From: Vibrio sp. PID17_43
Lineage (GTDB): Bacteria > Pseudomonadota > Gammaproteobacteria > Enterobacterales > Vibrionaceae
Length of the DNA: 35,251 nucleotides
Assembly (NCBI RefSeq): GCF_002608565.1
Contig: NZ_LIXM01000033.1
Location: 1-35,251 of the forward strand
Reading direction: 5' to 3'
Positions within the stretch are counted from its first letter, which is position 1. Each line of letters begins with the position of its first letter. The position numbers and the translations under genes are program-made. The notes under the pieces were generated by a model, which saw nothing but the letters and a program-made list of their open reading frames with translations, had not been told where the DNA came from and ran no database searches. Below, one piece after another: positions 7,671 through 15,243 of this stretch.

Positions 7671-9164
7671 ATGAGTCAAGCAGGATCATCACCGCTATAC
7701 GCAGCCATCGACCTCGGGTCGAACAGTTTTCACATGCTCGTTGTGCGTCATATCGATGGCAGCGTTCAAACCATGGCTAAAATTAAGCGCAAAGTTCGTC
7801 TTGCGGCGGGCTTAGATGAACGTAACTCTCTTAGTATGGAAGCTATGCAGCGAGGATGGGACTGCTTAAGTCTATTTGCAGAACGCTTGCAGGATATTCC
7901 TAAACAAAACATCCGTATTGTCGGTACCGCAACATTGCGCACAGCTATCAATGCGGATGTTTTTTTAGAGAAAGCAAACCAAATTTTAGGTCAGCCTATC
8001 GAAGTGATTAGTGGCGAAGAAGAAGCTGCCACTATCTATAAGGGCGTTGCTCATACTTCTGGAGGTAGTGGCCGTCGCCTAGTAGTCGATATCGGCGGTG
8101 CGAGTACTGAGCTGATCATCGGTGAAGGCTTTGAGGCTAAAGCGCTAACTAGCTTAAAAATGGGCTGTGTCACTTGGTTAGAACACTTCTTTAAAGACCG
8201 TCAGTTGAATGCGCGTAATTTCGAAGCCGCGATTGAAGGCGCGAAACAAACCCTAAAGCCGATTCTGGAGCAGTATACTGATCTCGGCTGGGATATTTGT
8301 GTTGGCGCATCAGGCACGGTTCAAGCATTACAAGAAATTATGCTGACACAAGGTATGGATGAGGTCATTACTCACACCAAACTGAAGCGTCTACAAAAAC
8401 AAGCTATGCAGGCCGATCACTTAGAAGAGCTTGATATCGAAGGTTTAACCCTTGAACGCGCACTGGTATTTCCAAGTGGCTTATCCATTTTGATCGCGAT
8501 TTTCGAACTGCTAGAAATCGATGCTATGACTCTTGCTGGCGGTGCACTACGTGAAGGTCTCGTGTACGGAATGGTCGAAGAGTTGCGTCAGAATGATATT
8601 CGTGCCCGTACGATTAGCAGCGTACAAACTCGTTACCAATTGGATCGCCAGTATGGTGAGCAAGTCGCGAGCCTCGCGAGTAAGCTACTCGATCAAGCAG
8701 GCGGCAATGTGTGGGTCGCAGAGCATCAGGGCAAAATGCTACTAGAAACCACCGCCAAACTGCACGAAATCGGTTTAACCATCGATTTCAAAAAAGGTGG
8801 GGAGCACAGCGCCTACCTACTTCAGCATTTGGACTTGCCAGGTTACACGCGCGCGCAGAAGTTCTTTATCGGCGAAATTGCTCGCCGTTACCGAGAACAA
8901 CTAACCTCGTTACCTGAACAACATGCCATGTCAGGTACCAGCGGTAAGCGTGTCCTTCGTTTATTGCGCCTTGCTGTTCTACTTAGCCATCGCCGCACCC
9001 CTGATTTAGAGCCTAAAGTGACGCTAACAGCAGAGGACGACAAACTAACACTCAGTATTGATGCAGCATGGTTAGCGGCAAATCCGCTAACCGCCGCAGA
9101 GTTGGAAATCGAAGCTAACCGTCAGACTGACATCGGCTGGCCGTTAAGCATAGTGAGTTGTTAG
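7671..9164 (+). CDS. gppA: guanosine-5'-triphosphate,3'-diphosphate pyrophosphatase GppA
   Basis: Ppx/GppA phosphatase of the actin-like ATPase superfamily. It converts pppGpp to ppGpp and may also degrade polyphosphate. Phosphate-binding motifs AAIDLGSNSFHMLV (11-24) and VVDIGGASTELI are visible, then a C-terminal HD-like helical domain (about 310-497). I chose the ATG at 7671 (MSQAGSS): it gives 497 residues, close to the family length, and is preceded by AAAGGAAA about 10 bases upstream. The reading frame open back to 7536 overlaps rhlB and is not conserved-looking. It is the second gene of rhlB-gppA and is followed by a terminator. Confidence 0.96.
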   Translation: MSQAGSSPLYAAIDLGSNSFHMLVVRHIDGSVQTMAKIKRKVRLAAGLDERNSLSMEAMQRGWDCLSLFAERLQDIPKQNIRIVGTATLRTAINADVFLEKANQILGQPIEVISGEEEAATIYKGVAHTSGGSGRRLVVDIGGASTELIIGEGFEAKALTSLKMGCVTWLEHFFKDRQLNARNFEAAIEGAKQTLKPILEQYTDLGWDICVGASGTVQALQEIMLTQGMDEVITHTKLKRLQKQAMQADHLEELDIEGLTLERALVFPSGLSILIAIFELLEIDAMTLAGGALREGLVYGMVEELRQNDIRARTISSVQTRYQLDRQYGEQVASLASKLLDQAGGNVWVAEHQGKMLLETTAKLHEIGLTIDFKKGGEHSAYLLQHLDLPGYTRAQKFFIGEIARRYREQLTSLPEQHAMSGTSGKRVLRLLRLAVLLSHRRTPDLEPKVTLTAEDDKLTLSIDAAWLAANPLTAAELEIEANRQTDIGWPLSIVSC

Positions 9165-9190
9165 TTAGCACGATTGCTAAATACTTCGTT

Positions 9191-9217
9191 AAAGGTCCCA
9201 TTCGGGGCCTTTTTTTA
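9191..9217 (+). terminator. intrinsic terminator after gppA
   Basis: Stem AAGGTCCC / GGGGCCTT with loop ATTC and a following T-run (about 9210-9216), 26 bases after the gppA stop. Confidence 0.9.
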
Positions 9218-9317
9218 TTATTCATTTTTCACTTGTACAGCTTAGGGAGCTTTTGGACACCAATAATCTAATTACTCCCCACGCTGTACAGACCGAGCAA
9301 ACGCCCTTCCGACAAAA

Positions 9318-9351
9318 ACAAAAAAGCCGCTTGCATTGAACAAGCGGCTTT
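9318..9351 (-). terminator. intrinsic terminator after yhhQ
   Basis: Perfect 11-bp stem AAAGCCGCTTG / CAAGCGGCTTT (9323-9351) with a 7-base loop. On the minus strand it is followed by TTTTTTGTTTTTG. It lies 17 bases beyond the yhhQ stop. Confidence 0.9.
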
Positions 9352-9368
9352 CGGGGTTCCCACTGAAA

Positions 9369-10043
9369 TTAGGACTGAACCGTCGTTCCTACTTTGAAGT
9401 TCGGATTAACCGCCGTCAGCCTCTTAATCAAATAGTTAAGCAACATACCATACATTGGAACAAACAGACCCAAGCTAATAATCAGTTTGAAACCGTAATC
9501 CACCAGCGCGATTTCTGTCCAGTGTGCCGCCATAAATGGGTCTGGGCTTTGGTAAAACGCAATGGCAAAGAAAGCAACGGTATCTAATGCATTACCGAAG
9601 AGTGTTGAACACGTTGGCGCAACCCACCACTGCTTCATTTGGCGCAGGCGGTTAAACACGTGCACATCCATGATCTGACCAAGTAGGTACGCCATGAAGC
9701 TAGCAATCGCGATACGAGCAACAAACAGATTGAATTCCCCTAATTGAGAAAAACCTTGGAACTGCCCTTCAAAAAACACCACGGATAAGAAGTACGACAC
9801 GACTAACGCAGGCAGCATCACTAAAAAGATGATCTTACGTGCCATTTGCGCACCGAAAATTCGTACGGTTAGGTCAGTCGCCAAAAAGATAAATGGAAAG
9901 GTGAATGCGCCCCAAGTGGTATGGAAGCCAAAGATAGTAAACGGTAGCTGAACTAGGTAATTGCTCGATGCAATAATCACTAGGTGGAATAGAGCCAGAT
10001 AGATAAGGGCGTTGCGCTGCTGCGCAGGGGTAAAGTTACTCAT
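9369..10043 (-). CDS. yhhQ: queuosine precursor transporter YhhQ (COG1738 family)
   Basis: Inner-membrane transporter of the vitamin-uptake/YhhQ family, which imports 7-cyano-7-deazaguanine (preQ0) or preQ1 for queuosine tRNA modification. The 224 residues hold about six hydrophobic segments, with family-like stretches TDLTVRIFGAQMAR and NALDTVAFFAIAFY. The start ATG has AAAGG six bases upstream. That site is the last part of a preQ1-I riboswitch-like element, which independently supports the substrate. The gene is monocistronic, closed by a strong terminator. Confidence 0.93.
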   Translation of the reverse strand: MSNFTPAQQRNALIYLALFHLVIIASSNYLVQLPFTIFGFHTTWGAFTFPFIFLATDLTVRIFGAQMARKIIFLVMLPALVVSYFLSVVFFEGQFQGFSQLGEFNLFVARIAIASFMAYLLGQIMDVHVFNRLRQMKQWWVAPTCSTLFGNALDTVAFFAIAFYQSPDPFMAAHWTEIALVDYGFKLIISLGLFVPMYGMLLNYLIKRLTAVNPNFKVGTTVQS

Positions 10044-10049
10044 GCGATA

Positions 10050-10085
10050 CCTTTTTAGTTTGGTTTGGGGGTGAGGGAACCCAAA
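10050..10085 (-). promoter_or_regulatory. candidate preQ1-I riboswitch in the yhhQ leader
   Basis: Minus-strand RNA from 10085 to 10050: a 6-bp stem TTTGGG (10085-10080) / CCCAAA (10069-10064) encloses the loop TTCCCTCACC, then the A-rich tail CCAAACTAAAAAGG. Order and content (stem preceding TTC, CACC before the 3' stem, A-rich tail ending in GG) match the small preQ1 class I aptamers of B. subtilis and Thermoanaerobacter. Loop CC could pair with the terminal GG as the pseudoknot. Because that GG is the yhhQ ribosome-binding site, ligand binding should block translation. COG1738 genes are known preQ1 targets. Confidence 0.85.
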
Positions 10086-10144
10086 TCGAGCGCTTAATAA
10101 AAAACGACTCTTACCAACAATGTAAAAATGAAATATAAAATAGC

Positions 10145-10163
10145 TTAACTCATTCCGAGTTAA
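10145..10163. repeat. inverted repeat upstream of yhhQ
   Basis: Perfect 7-bp arms TTAACTC / GAGTTAA around ATTCC. It could be a weak hairpin ending the recQ-DUF3630 transcript or an operator in the yhhQ promoter region. No U-run follows closely, so no function is assigned. Confidence 0.35.
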
Positions 10164-10240
10164 ACGGTGGGTGATTATACAGTAACCACTTTTCGCTGCA
10201 AGTCGTCTGTTTTACGCAAACGTTTGGGCTTAAAAAAGAG

Positions 10241-10256
10241 CGTTTCATGTGAAACA
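10241..10256. other. degenerate parS-like palindrome (14/16)
   Basis: The 16 bases CGTTTCATGTGAAACA differ from the chromosomal parS consensus TGTTTCACGTGAAACA at the first base and in the centre. A weak ParB site is possible; it could also be chance. Confidence 0.35.
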
Positions 10257-10280
10257 CCCTTTGTAAATACACCAAAGTTT

Positions 10281-10371
10281 CTAGAAGCCGCGTTGGAACA
10301 ATCCCGCTAGGTAATCCAACTCTTCCCTGCTCTCTTCAATCGCTAAGGCTTCAAACCAAATCGCTTCACTA
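10281..10371 (-). pseudogene. out-of-frame C-terminal part of the DUF3630-like gene
   Basis: Twenty-nine codons in the +1 frame relative to the upstream 69-residue frame, ending in TAG at 10281-10283. Composition (W, F, Y, E, L spaced as in amphipathic helices) and immediate continuity argue that it is the lost C-terminus of the same protein rather than random open frame. Confidence 0.6.
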
Positions 10372-10578
10372 TACTTTCATAAACAGTCGACAATCTTCAA
10401 AGTCAATCAACCAAGAGTGAATGTCGGCATCCCACTGTTTTTCAACCACAGTAGCAGATAGCAGTCCAACTAAACGTTCACCCAAAGCAGGAAAAGTATC
10501 AAGGTCAAAGCTCGGCGCGGTAATGATTAATCGCCCTTCTTGTTCCATGTAGTCCGCTAAGCCAAATTCCTTTTGCAT
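10369..10578 (-). CDS. small DUF3630-like protein, apparently frameshifted at its C-terminus
   Basis: A 69-residue reading frame (MQKEFGLADYMEQEG...) starts 9 bases after the recQ stop and is probably co-transcribed with it. It resembles the small acidic DUF3630 proteins that follow recQ in vibrios; function unknown. It ends at ATG AAA GTA TAG, but the +1 frame after AAA continues without break for 29 codons (TAT AGT GAA GCG ... GGC TTC) to a stop at 10281-10283. That tail (SEAIWFEALAIEESREELDY...) looks like genuine protein. The intact product would be about 97 residues. I therefore read this as a gene with a one-base insertion, a sequencing error, or less likely a programmed frameshift. Confidence in the family name is moderate. 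Confidence 0.65.
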   Translation of the reverse strand: MQKEFGLADYMEQEGRLIITAPSFDLDTFPALGERLVGLLSATVVEKQWDADIHSWLIDFEDCRLFMKV

Positions 10579-10587
10579 CTTGGTTCC

Positions 10588-12423
10588 TTATCCGTGGTGA
10601 GTAATGTGTTCTTGAATCAAATCAAGGAATGGATCGGCGTACTTCTCCAGCTTACGCTGACCAACACCGCTTACCGCTAGCATTTCACCGTAAGAGGTTG
10701 GCAAAATCTCGGCCATATCAATCAGAGTAGCGTCACTGAATACGACGTATGGAGGCAGACCATCTTCATCGGCAATCGACTTACGCAGCTTACGCAGTTT
10801 CGCGAACAACTTCTTATCGTAATTCTTACTCGTCAGTTTATCCGACTTCGCAGCACGTGCAGCGGTATCCAAACGAGGCACCGCCAACTCTAGTGATATA
10901 TCACCTCGCAACAACGGACGCGCCTCTTCGGTTAATTGCAGCGTTGAGTTACGCGTAATATTTTGAAACAGCAAGCCTTTATGAATAAGCTGACGAAAGA
11001 TACTGATCCAATAATCATGGCTGTGGTCACGCCCTAACCCGTAGGTGGAAATTTTATCATGCCCATTTTCGCGCACACGAATGTTCTGCATCCCGCGTAA
11101 CACCTCAACGACGTAACCCATACCAAAGCTTTGGTTTACGCGGTACACACAAGACAATGCCTTACGCGCTTCTTCGGTAGCATCAAAGTGTTTCGGTGGG
11201 TCTAAGCAAATATCGCAGTTACCACAGGGCTTATCACGATACTCACCAAAATAATTGAGTAAGACCTGACGACGGCATGTTTGCGCTTCCGCAAACGCGC
11301 TCATCGCATTTAATTTGTGGCTTTCCACTTGCTTCTGTGGACCGTCGTCCTTTTCATCTAACATACGACGCAGCCAACTGATATCCGCAGGGTCATACAG
11401 CATCATCGCTTCAGCAGGCAGGCCATCACGCCCCGCACGACCGGTTTCCTGATAATAGGATTCGATATTACGCGGGATATCAAAGTGCACTACAAAACGC
11501 ACGTTTGGCTTGTTGATACCCATACCGAATGCCACGGTCGCGACAACGATTTGGATATCATCACGTTGGAAAGCTTCTTGGACATAAGCGCGCTCGTCAG
11601 CATCCATACCAGCATGGTAGCCTGCGGCTCGAATGTGGTTGTTGCACAACTTCTCAGTCACCATCTCGACTTTCTTACGGCTACTGCAATAGATAATGCC
11701 GCAGTTGCCCTTTTGGGTTTCAAGATAACGAACGATTTGCGACACGGGCTTGTGCTTCTCAACCAAGTTGTAGCGAATATTAGGACGGTCGAAGCTGCCT
11801 AAGTAAACTTCTGGATGACTCAGTTGAAGACGCTCAAGAATGTCTCGACGCGTAGCGTCATCAGCTGTCGCGGTCAGCGCCATAAATGGCACGTGCGAGA
11901 ACTGCTGCTTCAGCTGGCCAAGCGCAGCATACTCAGGACGGAAATCGTGTCCCCACTGCGAAATACAGTGCGCTTCATCGACAGCAATCATTGACAACGG
12001 CAAGTTTTCCAAACGCTCAATGAAATCACGCATTAATACGCGCTCTGGCGAGACGTACACCAATTTAAGGTGACCAGTATGCATGCGGTTATACACGCTG
12101 AGCAGCTCTTCACGTGGCATGGTCGAGTTAATGCACTCAGCAGCCACACCATTCGCTTTCAGCTGATCAACTTGGTCTTTCATCAACGAGATAAGCGGAG
12201 AAATCACCAAGGTAATGCCAGAGCGAACCAATGCAGGGATTTGATAACACAGTGACTTACCACCACCCGTAGGCAGAATAACCAAGCTATCGCGACCTTC
12301 TACCGCCGCATCAATCACCAGTTGCTGACCATCACGGAACTCCTGGTAACCAAACACATCCTCCAGCATACGTTGAGGAGTTACAGGCAGATCTGATTGT
12401 TCGGCTAACAAGGTCGAGGTCAT
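10588..12423 (-). CDS. recQ: ATP-dependent DNA helicase RecQ
   Basis: 3'-5' superfamily 2 helicase of the RecF recombination and replication-repair pathway. It carries GGGKS (53-57), DEAH (149-152) followed by CISQWGHDFRPEY, and motif VI-like QETGRAGRDG. The RecQ C-terminal zinc site follows (cysteines in CRRQVLLNYFGE and CGNCDIC), then a winged helix and a C-terminal HRDC domain (about 530-605, with VSGVGQRKLEKY). Its 611 residues match E. coli RecQ (about 609). Divergent from rarD across 175 bases. The small DUF3630-like gene follows in the same transcript. Confidence 0.97.
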   Translation of the reverse strand: MTSTLLAEQSDLPVTPQRMLEDVFGYQEFRDGQQLVIDAAVEGRDSLVILPTGGGKSLCYQIPALVRSGITLVISPLISLMKDQVDQLKANGVAAECINSTMPREELLSVYNRMHTGHLKLVYVSPERVLMRDFIERLENLPLSMIAVDEAHCISQWGHDFRPEYAALGQLKQQFSHVPFMALTATADDATRRDILERLQLSHPEVYLGSFDRPNIRYNLVEKHKPVSQIVRYLETQKGNCGIIYCSSRKKVEMVTEKLCNNHIRAAGYHAGMDADERAYVQEAFQRDDIQIVVATVAFGMGINKPNVRFVVHFDIPRNIESYYQETGRAGRDGLPAEAMMLYDPADISWLRRMLDEKDDGPQKQVESHKLNAMSAFAEAQTCRRQVLLNYFGEYRDKPCGNCDICLDPPKHFDATEEARKALSCVYRVNQSFGMGYVVEVLRGMQNIRVRENGHDKISTYGLGRDHSHDYWISIFRQLIHKGLLFQNITRNSTLQLTEEARPLLRGDISLELAVPRLDTAARAAKSDKLTSKNYDKKLFAKLRKLRKSIADEDGLPPYVVFSDATLIDMAEILPTSYGEMLAVSGVGQRKLEKYADPFLDLIQEHITHHG

Positions 12424-12598
12424 GAATAATCTCAGGTTGGGTCATAAAAGAAGTGCTATTGCATGCTACCAACACACAAAATGAAGGCACATTGTAATGG
12501 GGTTTGATGGTGAATAAAACCGCAAATTGCTAGGTGATTCTACTCACGACTCGTATACTGATTTTCTGCTCTATAAACACACAATTAGGTGACACTCC

Positions 12599-13513
12599 AT
12601 GACCCTAGAAGAACAACAGCGTGCAAAACAAGGCGTCTTGCTTGCGATTGGTGCGTACACTATGTGGGGCATTGCTCCCATGTACTTCAAATCAATCGCA
12701 CAGGTCTCGCCTTTAGAGATCTTAAGTCACCGCGTCATTTGGTCTTTCTTTTTACTTGCTGCGCTCCTCCATTTTGGTCGTCGTTGGCGCTCAGTGTTTA
12801 GCGTTATCAAAGACAAAACTAAAATCGTCTACTTACTGTTTAGTTCTGTGCTGATTGGTGCCAACTGGTTGATCTTCATCTGGGCGGTGAACTCCAATCA
12901 CATGCTGGATGCAAGTCTCGGCTATTACATCAATCCATTAATCAATGTCTTACTCGGAATGATTTTCCTTGGTGAACGACTTCGCCATTTGCAATGGTTT
13001 GCTGTTGTACTTGCCGCGTGTGGTGTATTGGTCCAGTTAATTGTGTTTGGCTCTGTCCCTGTGGTGGCTATTGCACTCGCCATGAGCTTTGGAATTTATG
13101 GATTGCTGCGTAAAAAAGTCAGCCTTGATGCTCAAACAGGGCTATTTATTGAAACGTGCATGTTACTCCCCGCCGCCCTTATTTACCTGTTGTTCATCGC
13201 AAGCACGCCTACATCGAATATGTTTAATAACTCATGGCAGTTAAATAGCCTATTGATAGCTGCAGGTGTGATCACCACACTTCCTTTGCTGTGTTTTACC
13301 GGAGCAGCGACACGCCTTAAACTCTCGACGCTAGGCTTCTTCCAGTACATTGGGCCAAGCTTGATGTTCTTGCTTGCGGTACTGATTTACGGCGAACCGT
13401 TCACCACAGATAAAGCGCTCACTTTCGCTTTCATCTGGGGTGCATTAGTCGTGTTTAGCTTTGATGGTCTGCGTAATAACCGTAAATCGCGTAGAGCAAT
13501 CCAGGTTCAATGA
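12599..13513 (+). CDS. rarD: RarD/EamA-family permease
   Basis: Inner-membrane protein of the drug/metabolite transporter superfamily, named RarD (chloramphenicol-sensitive protein) after the E. coli gene. Its real substrate is not established. The 304 residues form about ten hydrophobic helices in two EamA-like halves. The start GVLLAIGAYTMWGIAPMYFK is typical, as are GANWLIFIWAVNS and SLGYYINPL. AGGTGA lies 5 bases before the ATG. Divergent from recQ and closed by a perfect hairpin terminator. Confidence 0.93.
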   Translation: MTLEEQQRAKQGVLLAIGAYTMWGIAPMYFKSIAQVSPLEILSHRVIWSFFLLAALLHFGRRWRSVFSVIKDKTKIVYLLFSSVLIGANWLIFIWAVNSNHMLDASLGYYINPLINVLLGMIFLGERLRHLQWFAVVLAACGVLVQLIVFGSVPVVAIALAMSFGIYGLLRKKVSLDAQTGLFIETCMLLPAALIYLLFIASTPTSNMFNNSWQLNSLLIAAGVITTLPLLCFTGAATRLKLSTLGFFQYIGPSLMFLLAVLIYGEPFTTDKALTFAFIWGALVVFSFDGLRNNRKSRRAIQVQ

Positions 13514-13547
13514 CTTTTTTTACAAGACAAGTTAAAAATTGATGGAT

Positions 13548-13578
13548 AAGCTTGGTCATAATGTGACCAAGCTTTTTT
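13548..13578 (+). terminator. intrinsic terminator after rarD
   Basis: Perfect 11-bp stem AAGCTTGGTCA / TGACCAAGCTT with loop TAATG and four further Ts. It lies only 5 bases upstream of the preferred start of the AraC-family gene, so it also argues against the longer start at 13539. Confidence 0.9.
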
Positions 13579-13583
13579 ACTTA

Positions 13584-14381
13584 ATGGAACATATTCAGTA
13601 CTACGCAACCGCCCATAACAACTTGAGTCTGATTGAGGCGAAATATCAGAAGTTTGCTTTTCAAAGGCATTACCACCTGGATTTTCATCTCGGCCTGATC
13701 ACGCATGGCGAGCAAAAGTTCCAATACCAAGGCAACTGCCATCAAGTCGGTCACGGACAAATTGTCCTTATGCCCCCTGATGAGCTGCATGACGGGCAAG
13801 CTAAACTCGAAAGTGGCTATGAGGTGAATGTGTTTGCGATCGAACCTCACCTATTGAGCGATCTGGCTGATCTTAAGCGAAGCGGTCAAATAATACACTT
13901 TAACGAGCTGATCATCTCGGATCCGCAGATATTTTCACAACTTAGCAACTTACACGGGCTGCTTCGCCGTGAAAACCTCAGTCAACTTGCCAAAGATTGC
14001 CTACCTTTTGAAGGATTCAACCAACTTTTTGATCGCTACGGATCACTTGAGCGACAAAAAGTGGTGACTTTAGGCAAACAATCGCTTGGGACGTTAAAAG
14101 ATTATCTGATGGCGAACCTCGACCAAGCGGTGCGTTTGGATTCGTTATCAGAACTGTGCCAACTGAGCCCAACTCAGTTCCAGCGCCATTTTAAAGCACA
14201 GACCGGCATGACACCTTATGCATGGTTCGCACGCCTGCGCCTCGAACAAGGCATGAAGTTACTGCAATCTGGTCAATGCGGTACCGACGTCGCCCATCAG
14301 ATCGGCTTCTACGATCAAGCGCATTTCAGCAAAGCGTTTAAGCAGACTTATGGCGTTTCCCCTTCTCAAGTGACTCGTTAA
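13584..14381 (+). CDS. AraC-family transcriptional regulator
   Basis: Cupin-type N-terminal sensing domain (about 1-130, with HYHLDFHLGLITHGEQKF and the VLMPPDELHDG turn typical of AraC ligand-binding domains) and a C-terminal double helix-turn-helix (about 165-265: LSELCQLSPTQFQRHFKAQ and VAHQIGFYDQAHFSKAFK). I prefer the ATG at 13584 (MEHIQYY, 265 residues), because the upstream TTG/ATG starts at 13539-13542 fall inside the rarD terminator hairpin. No strong ribosome-binding site is visible, so the start is uncertain. The next gene, an amino-acid-type exporter, is the obvious candidate target. Confidence 0.92.
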   Translation: MEHIQYYATAHNNLSLIEAKYQKFAFQRHYHLDFHLGLITHGEQKFQYQGNCHQVGHGQIVLMPPDELHDGQAKLESGYEVNVFAIEPHLLSDLADLKRSGQIIHFNELIISDPQIFSQLSNLHGLLRRENLSQLAKDCLPFEGFNQLFDRYGSLERQKVVTLGKQSLGTLKDYLMANLDQAVRLDSLSELCQLSPTQFQRHFKAQTGMTPYAWFARLRLEQGMKLLQSGQCGTDVAHQIGFYDQAHFSKAFKQTYGVSPSQVTR

Positions 14382-14418
14382 TTTTATTTACCGAGAAAGC
14401 TGTCAGTTTTTTACAAGC

Positions 14419-14460
14419 GTCACAAGTGACTTGCCACGACAATAGCCGCATTGGTTATAT
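14419..14460 (+). promoter_or_regulatory. candidate promoter and operator for the LysE-family gene
   Basis: A palindrome GTCAC-AA-GTGAC (14419-14430) sits directly upstream of a -35-like TTGCCA (14431-14436), followed after 18 bases by TTATAT (14455-14460). The position suits an activator site. That the adjacent AraC protein binds it is inference; AraC proteins more often use direct repeats. Confidence 0.4.
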
Positions 14461-14472
14461 TTGAGATGTGTT

Positions 14473-15132
14473 ATGAATGAATCCACCATATTGCTGACAC
14501 TCGCCAGCATTCACTTTATTGCCCTAATGAGTCCAGGTCCGGACTTTGCTCTCGTCGTACAAAATGCGACACGTCACGGTCGTCAAACTGGCTTGTACAT
14601 CGCGTTGGGATTGTCTGTCGGTATTTTGCTGCACTCCTTGTTCAGCCTGACAGGCGTGAGCTATATCGTCCACCAGCACCCAGTGTTGTATTCCGTGGTA
14701 CAACTGCTCGGTGGTAGTTACCTGCTCTACCTAGGTATTGGGGCTTTGCGCGGCGTGATCGCAATGATCAAAAATCCATTGGCGGATCAATCTAAGAAGC
14801 AAAACAACTTAGTGATCAGTAACAAGCGTCAAGCATTTGCCAAAGGGTTTGCGACCAACATTCTTAACCCGAAAGCCTTAGTTTTCTTTATCAGTTTGAT
14901 GTCGAGCTTAGTGCCTGTGGGTATGTCGGTGACAGGCAAAAGTATTGCCCTAGTGATTCTGTTTGGTTTGTCACTGTTTTGGTTCTCCAGTCTCGCATGG
15001 ATGCTGTCGACTCAGCGGCTGCAACGTAAATTACTGCAAGCGGGGATCTACATCGACGGTCTATGTGGAGTGGTGTTTACTCTGGTAGGCAGCAGTATTT
15101 TGTACCAAACCATCAGCTCTTTTATTAGGTAA
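14473..15132 (+). CDS. LysE/RhtB-family amino-acid exporter
   Basis: Inner-membrane exporter of the LysE/RhtB family, which expels amino acids such as threonine, homoserine or leucine. The substrate here is not deducible. Signature features are the start LTLASIHFIALMSPGPDFALVVQNATRHGR, the segment AFAKGFATNILNPKALVFF and five to six hydrophobic helices in 219 residues. I chose the ATG at 14473; the TTG four codons earlier adds only MRCV. It lies 91 bases after the AraC-family gene on the same strand, a common regulator-exporter pairing. Confidence 0.92.
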   Translation: MNESTILLTLASIHFIALMSPGPDFALVVQNATRHGRQTGLYIALGLSVGILLHSLFSLTGVSYIVHQHPVLYSVVQLLGGSYLLYLGIGALRGVIAMIKNPLADQSKKQNNLVISNKRQAFAKGFATNILNPKALVFFISLMSSLVPVGMSVTGKSIALVILFGLSLFWFSSLAWMLSTQRLQRKLLQAGIYIDGLCGVVFTLVGSSILYQTISSFIR

Positions 15133-15190
15133 CATACTGATTTAAAAGCGTAGCACAATCGACATTTCTAAGATTACTGACTCGACGTTG

Positions 15191-15243
15191 CTCTCCATGA
15201 CTGCCAAGCTGAAAACACAAAACTGGCAACATGGAGAGTCATC
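15191..15243 (+). promoter_or_regulatory. ggt leader hairpin covering the ribosome-binding site
   Basis: CTCTCCATG (15191-15199) is the exact complement of CATGGAGAG (15230-15238). An inner helix TGCCA / TGGCA (15202-15206, 15224-15228) extends the stem. The GGAGAG ribosome-binding site of ggt, 5 bases before the ATG, lies in the 3' arm. The folded leader would hide it. Confidence 0.6.

Noticed and set aside
10369..10380. Programmed +1 frameshift in the DUF3630-like gene
   Set aside because: AAA-G allows re-pairing, but there is no upstream stimulator or structure visible; an indel is simpler.
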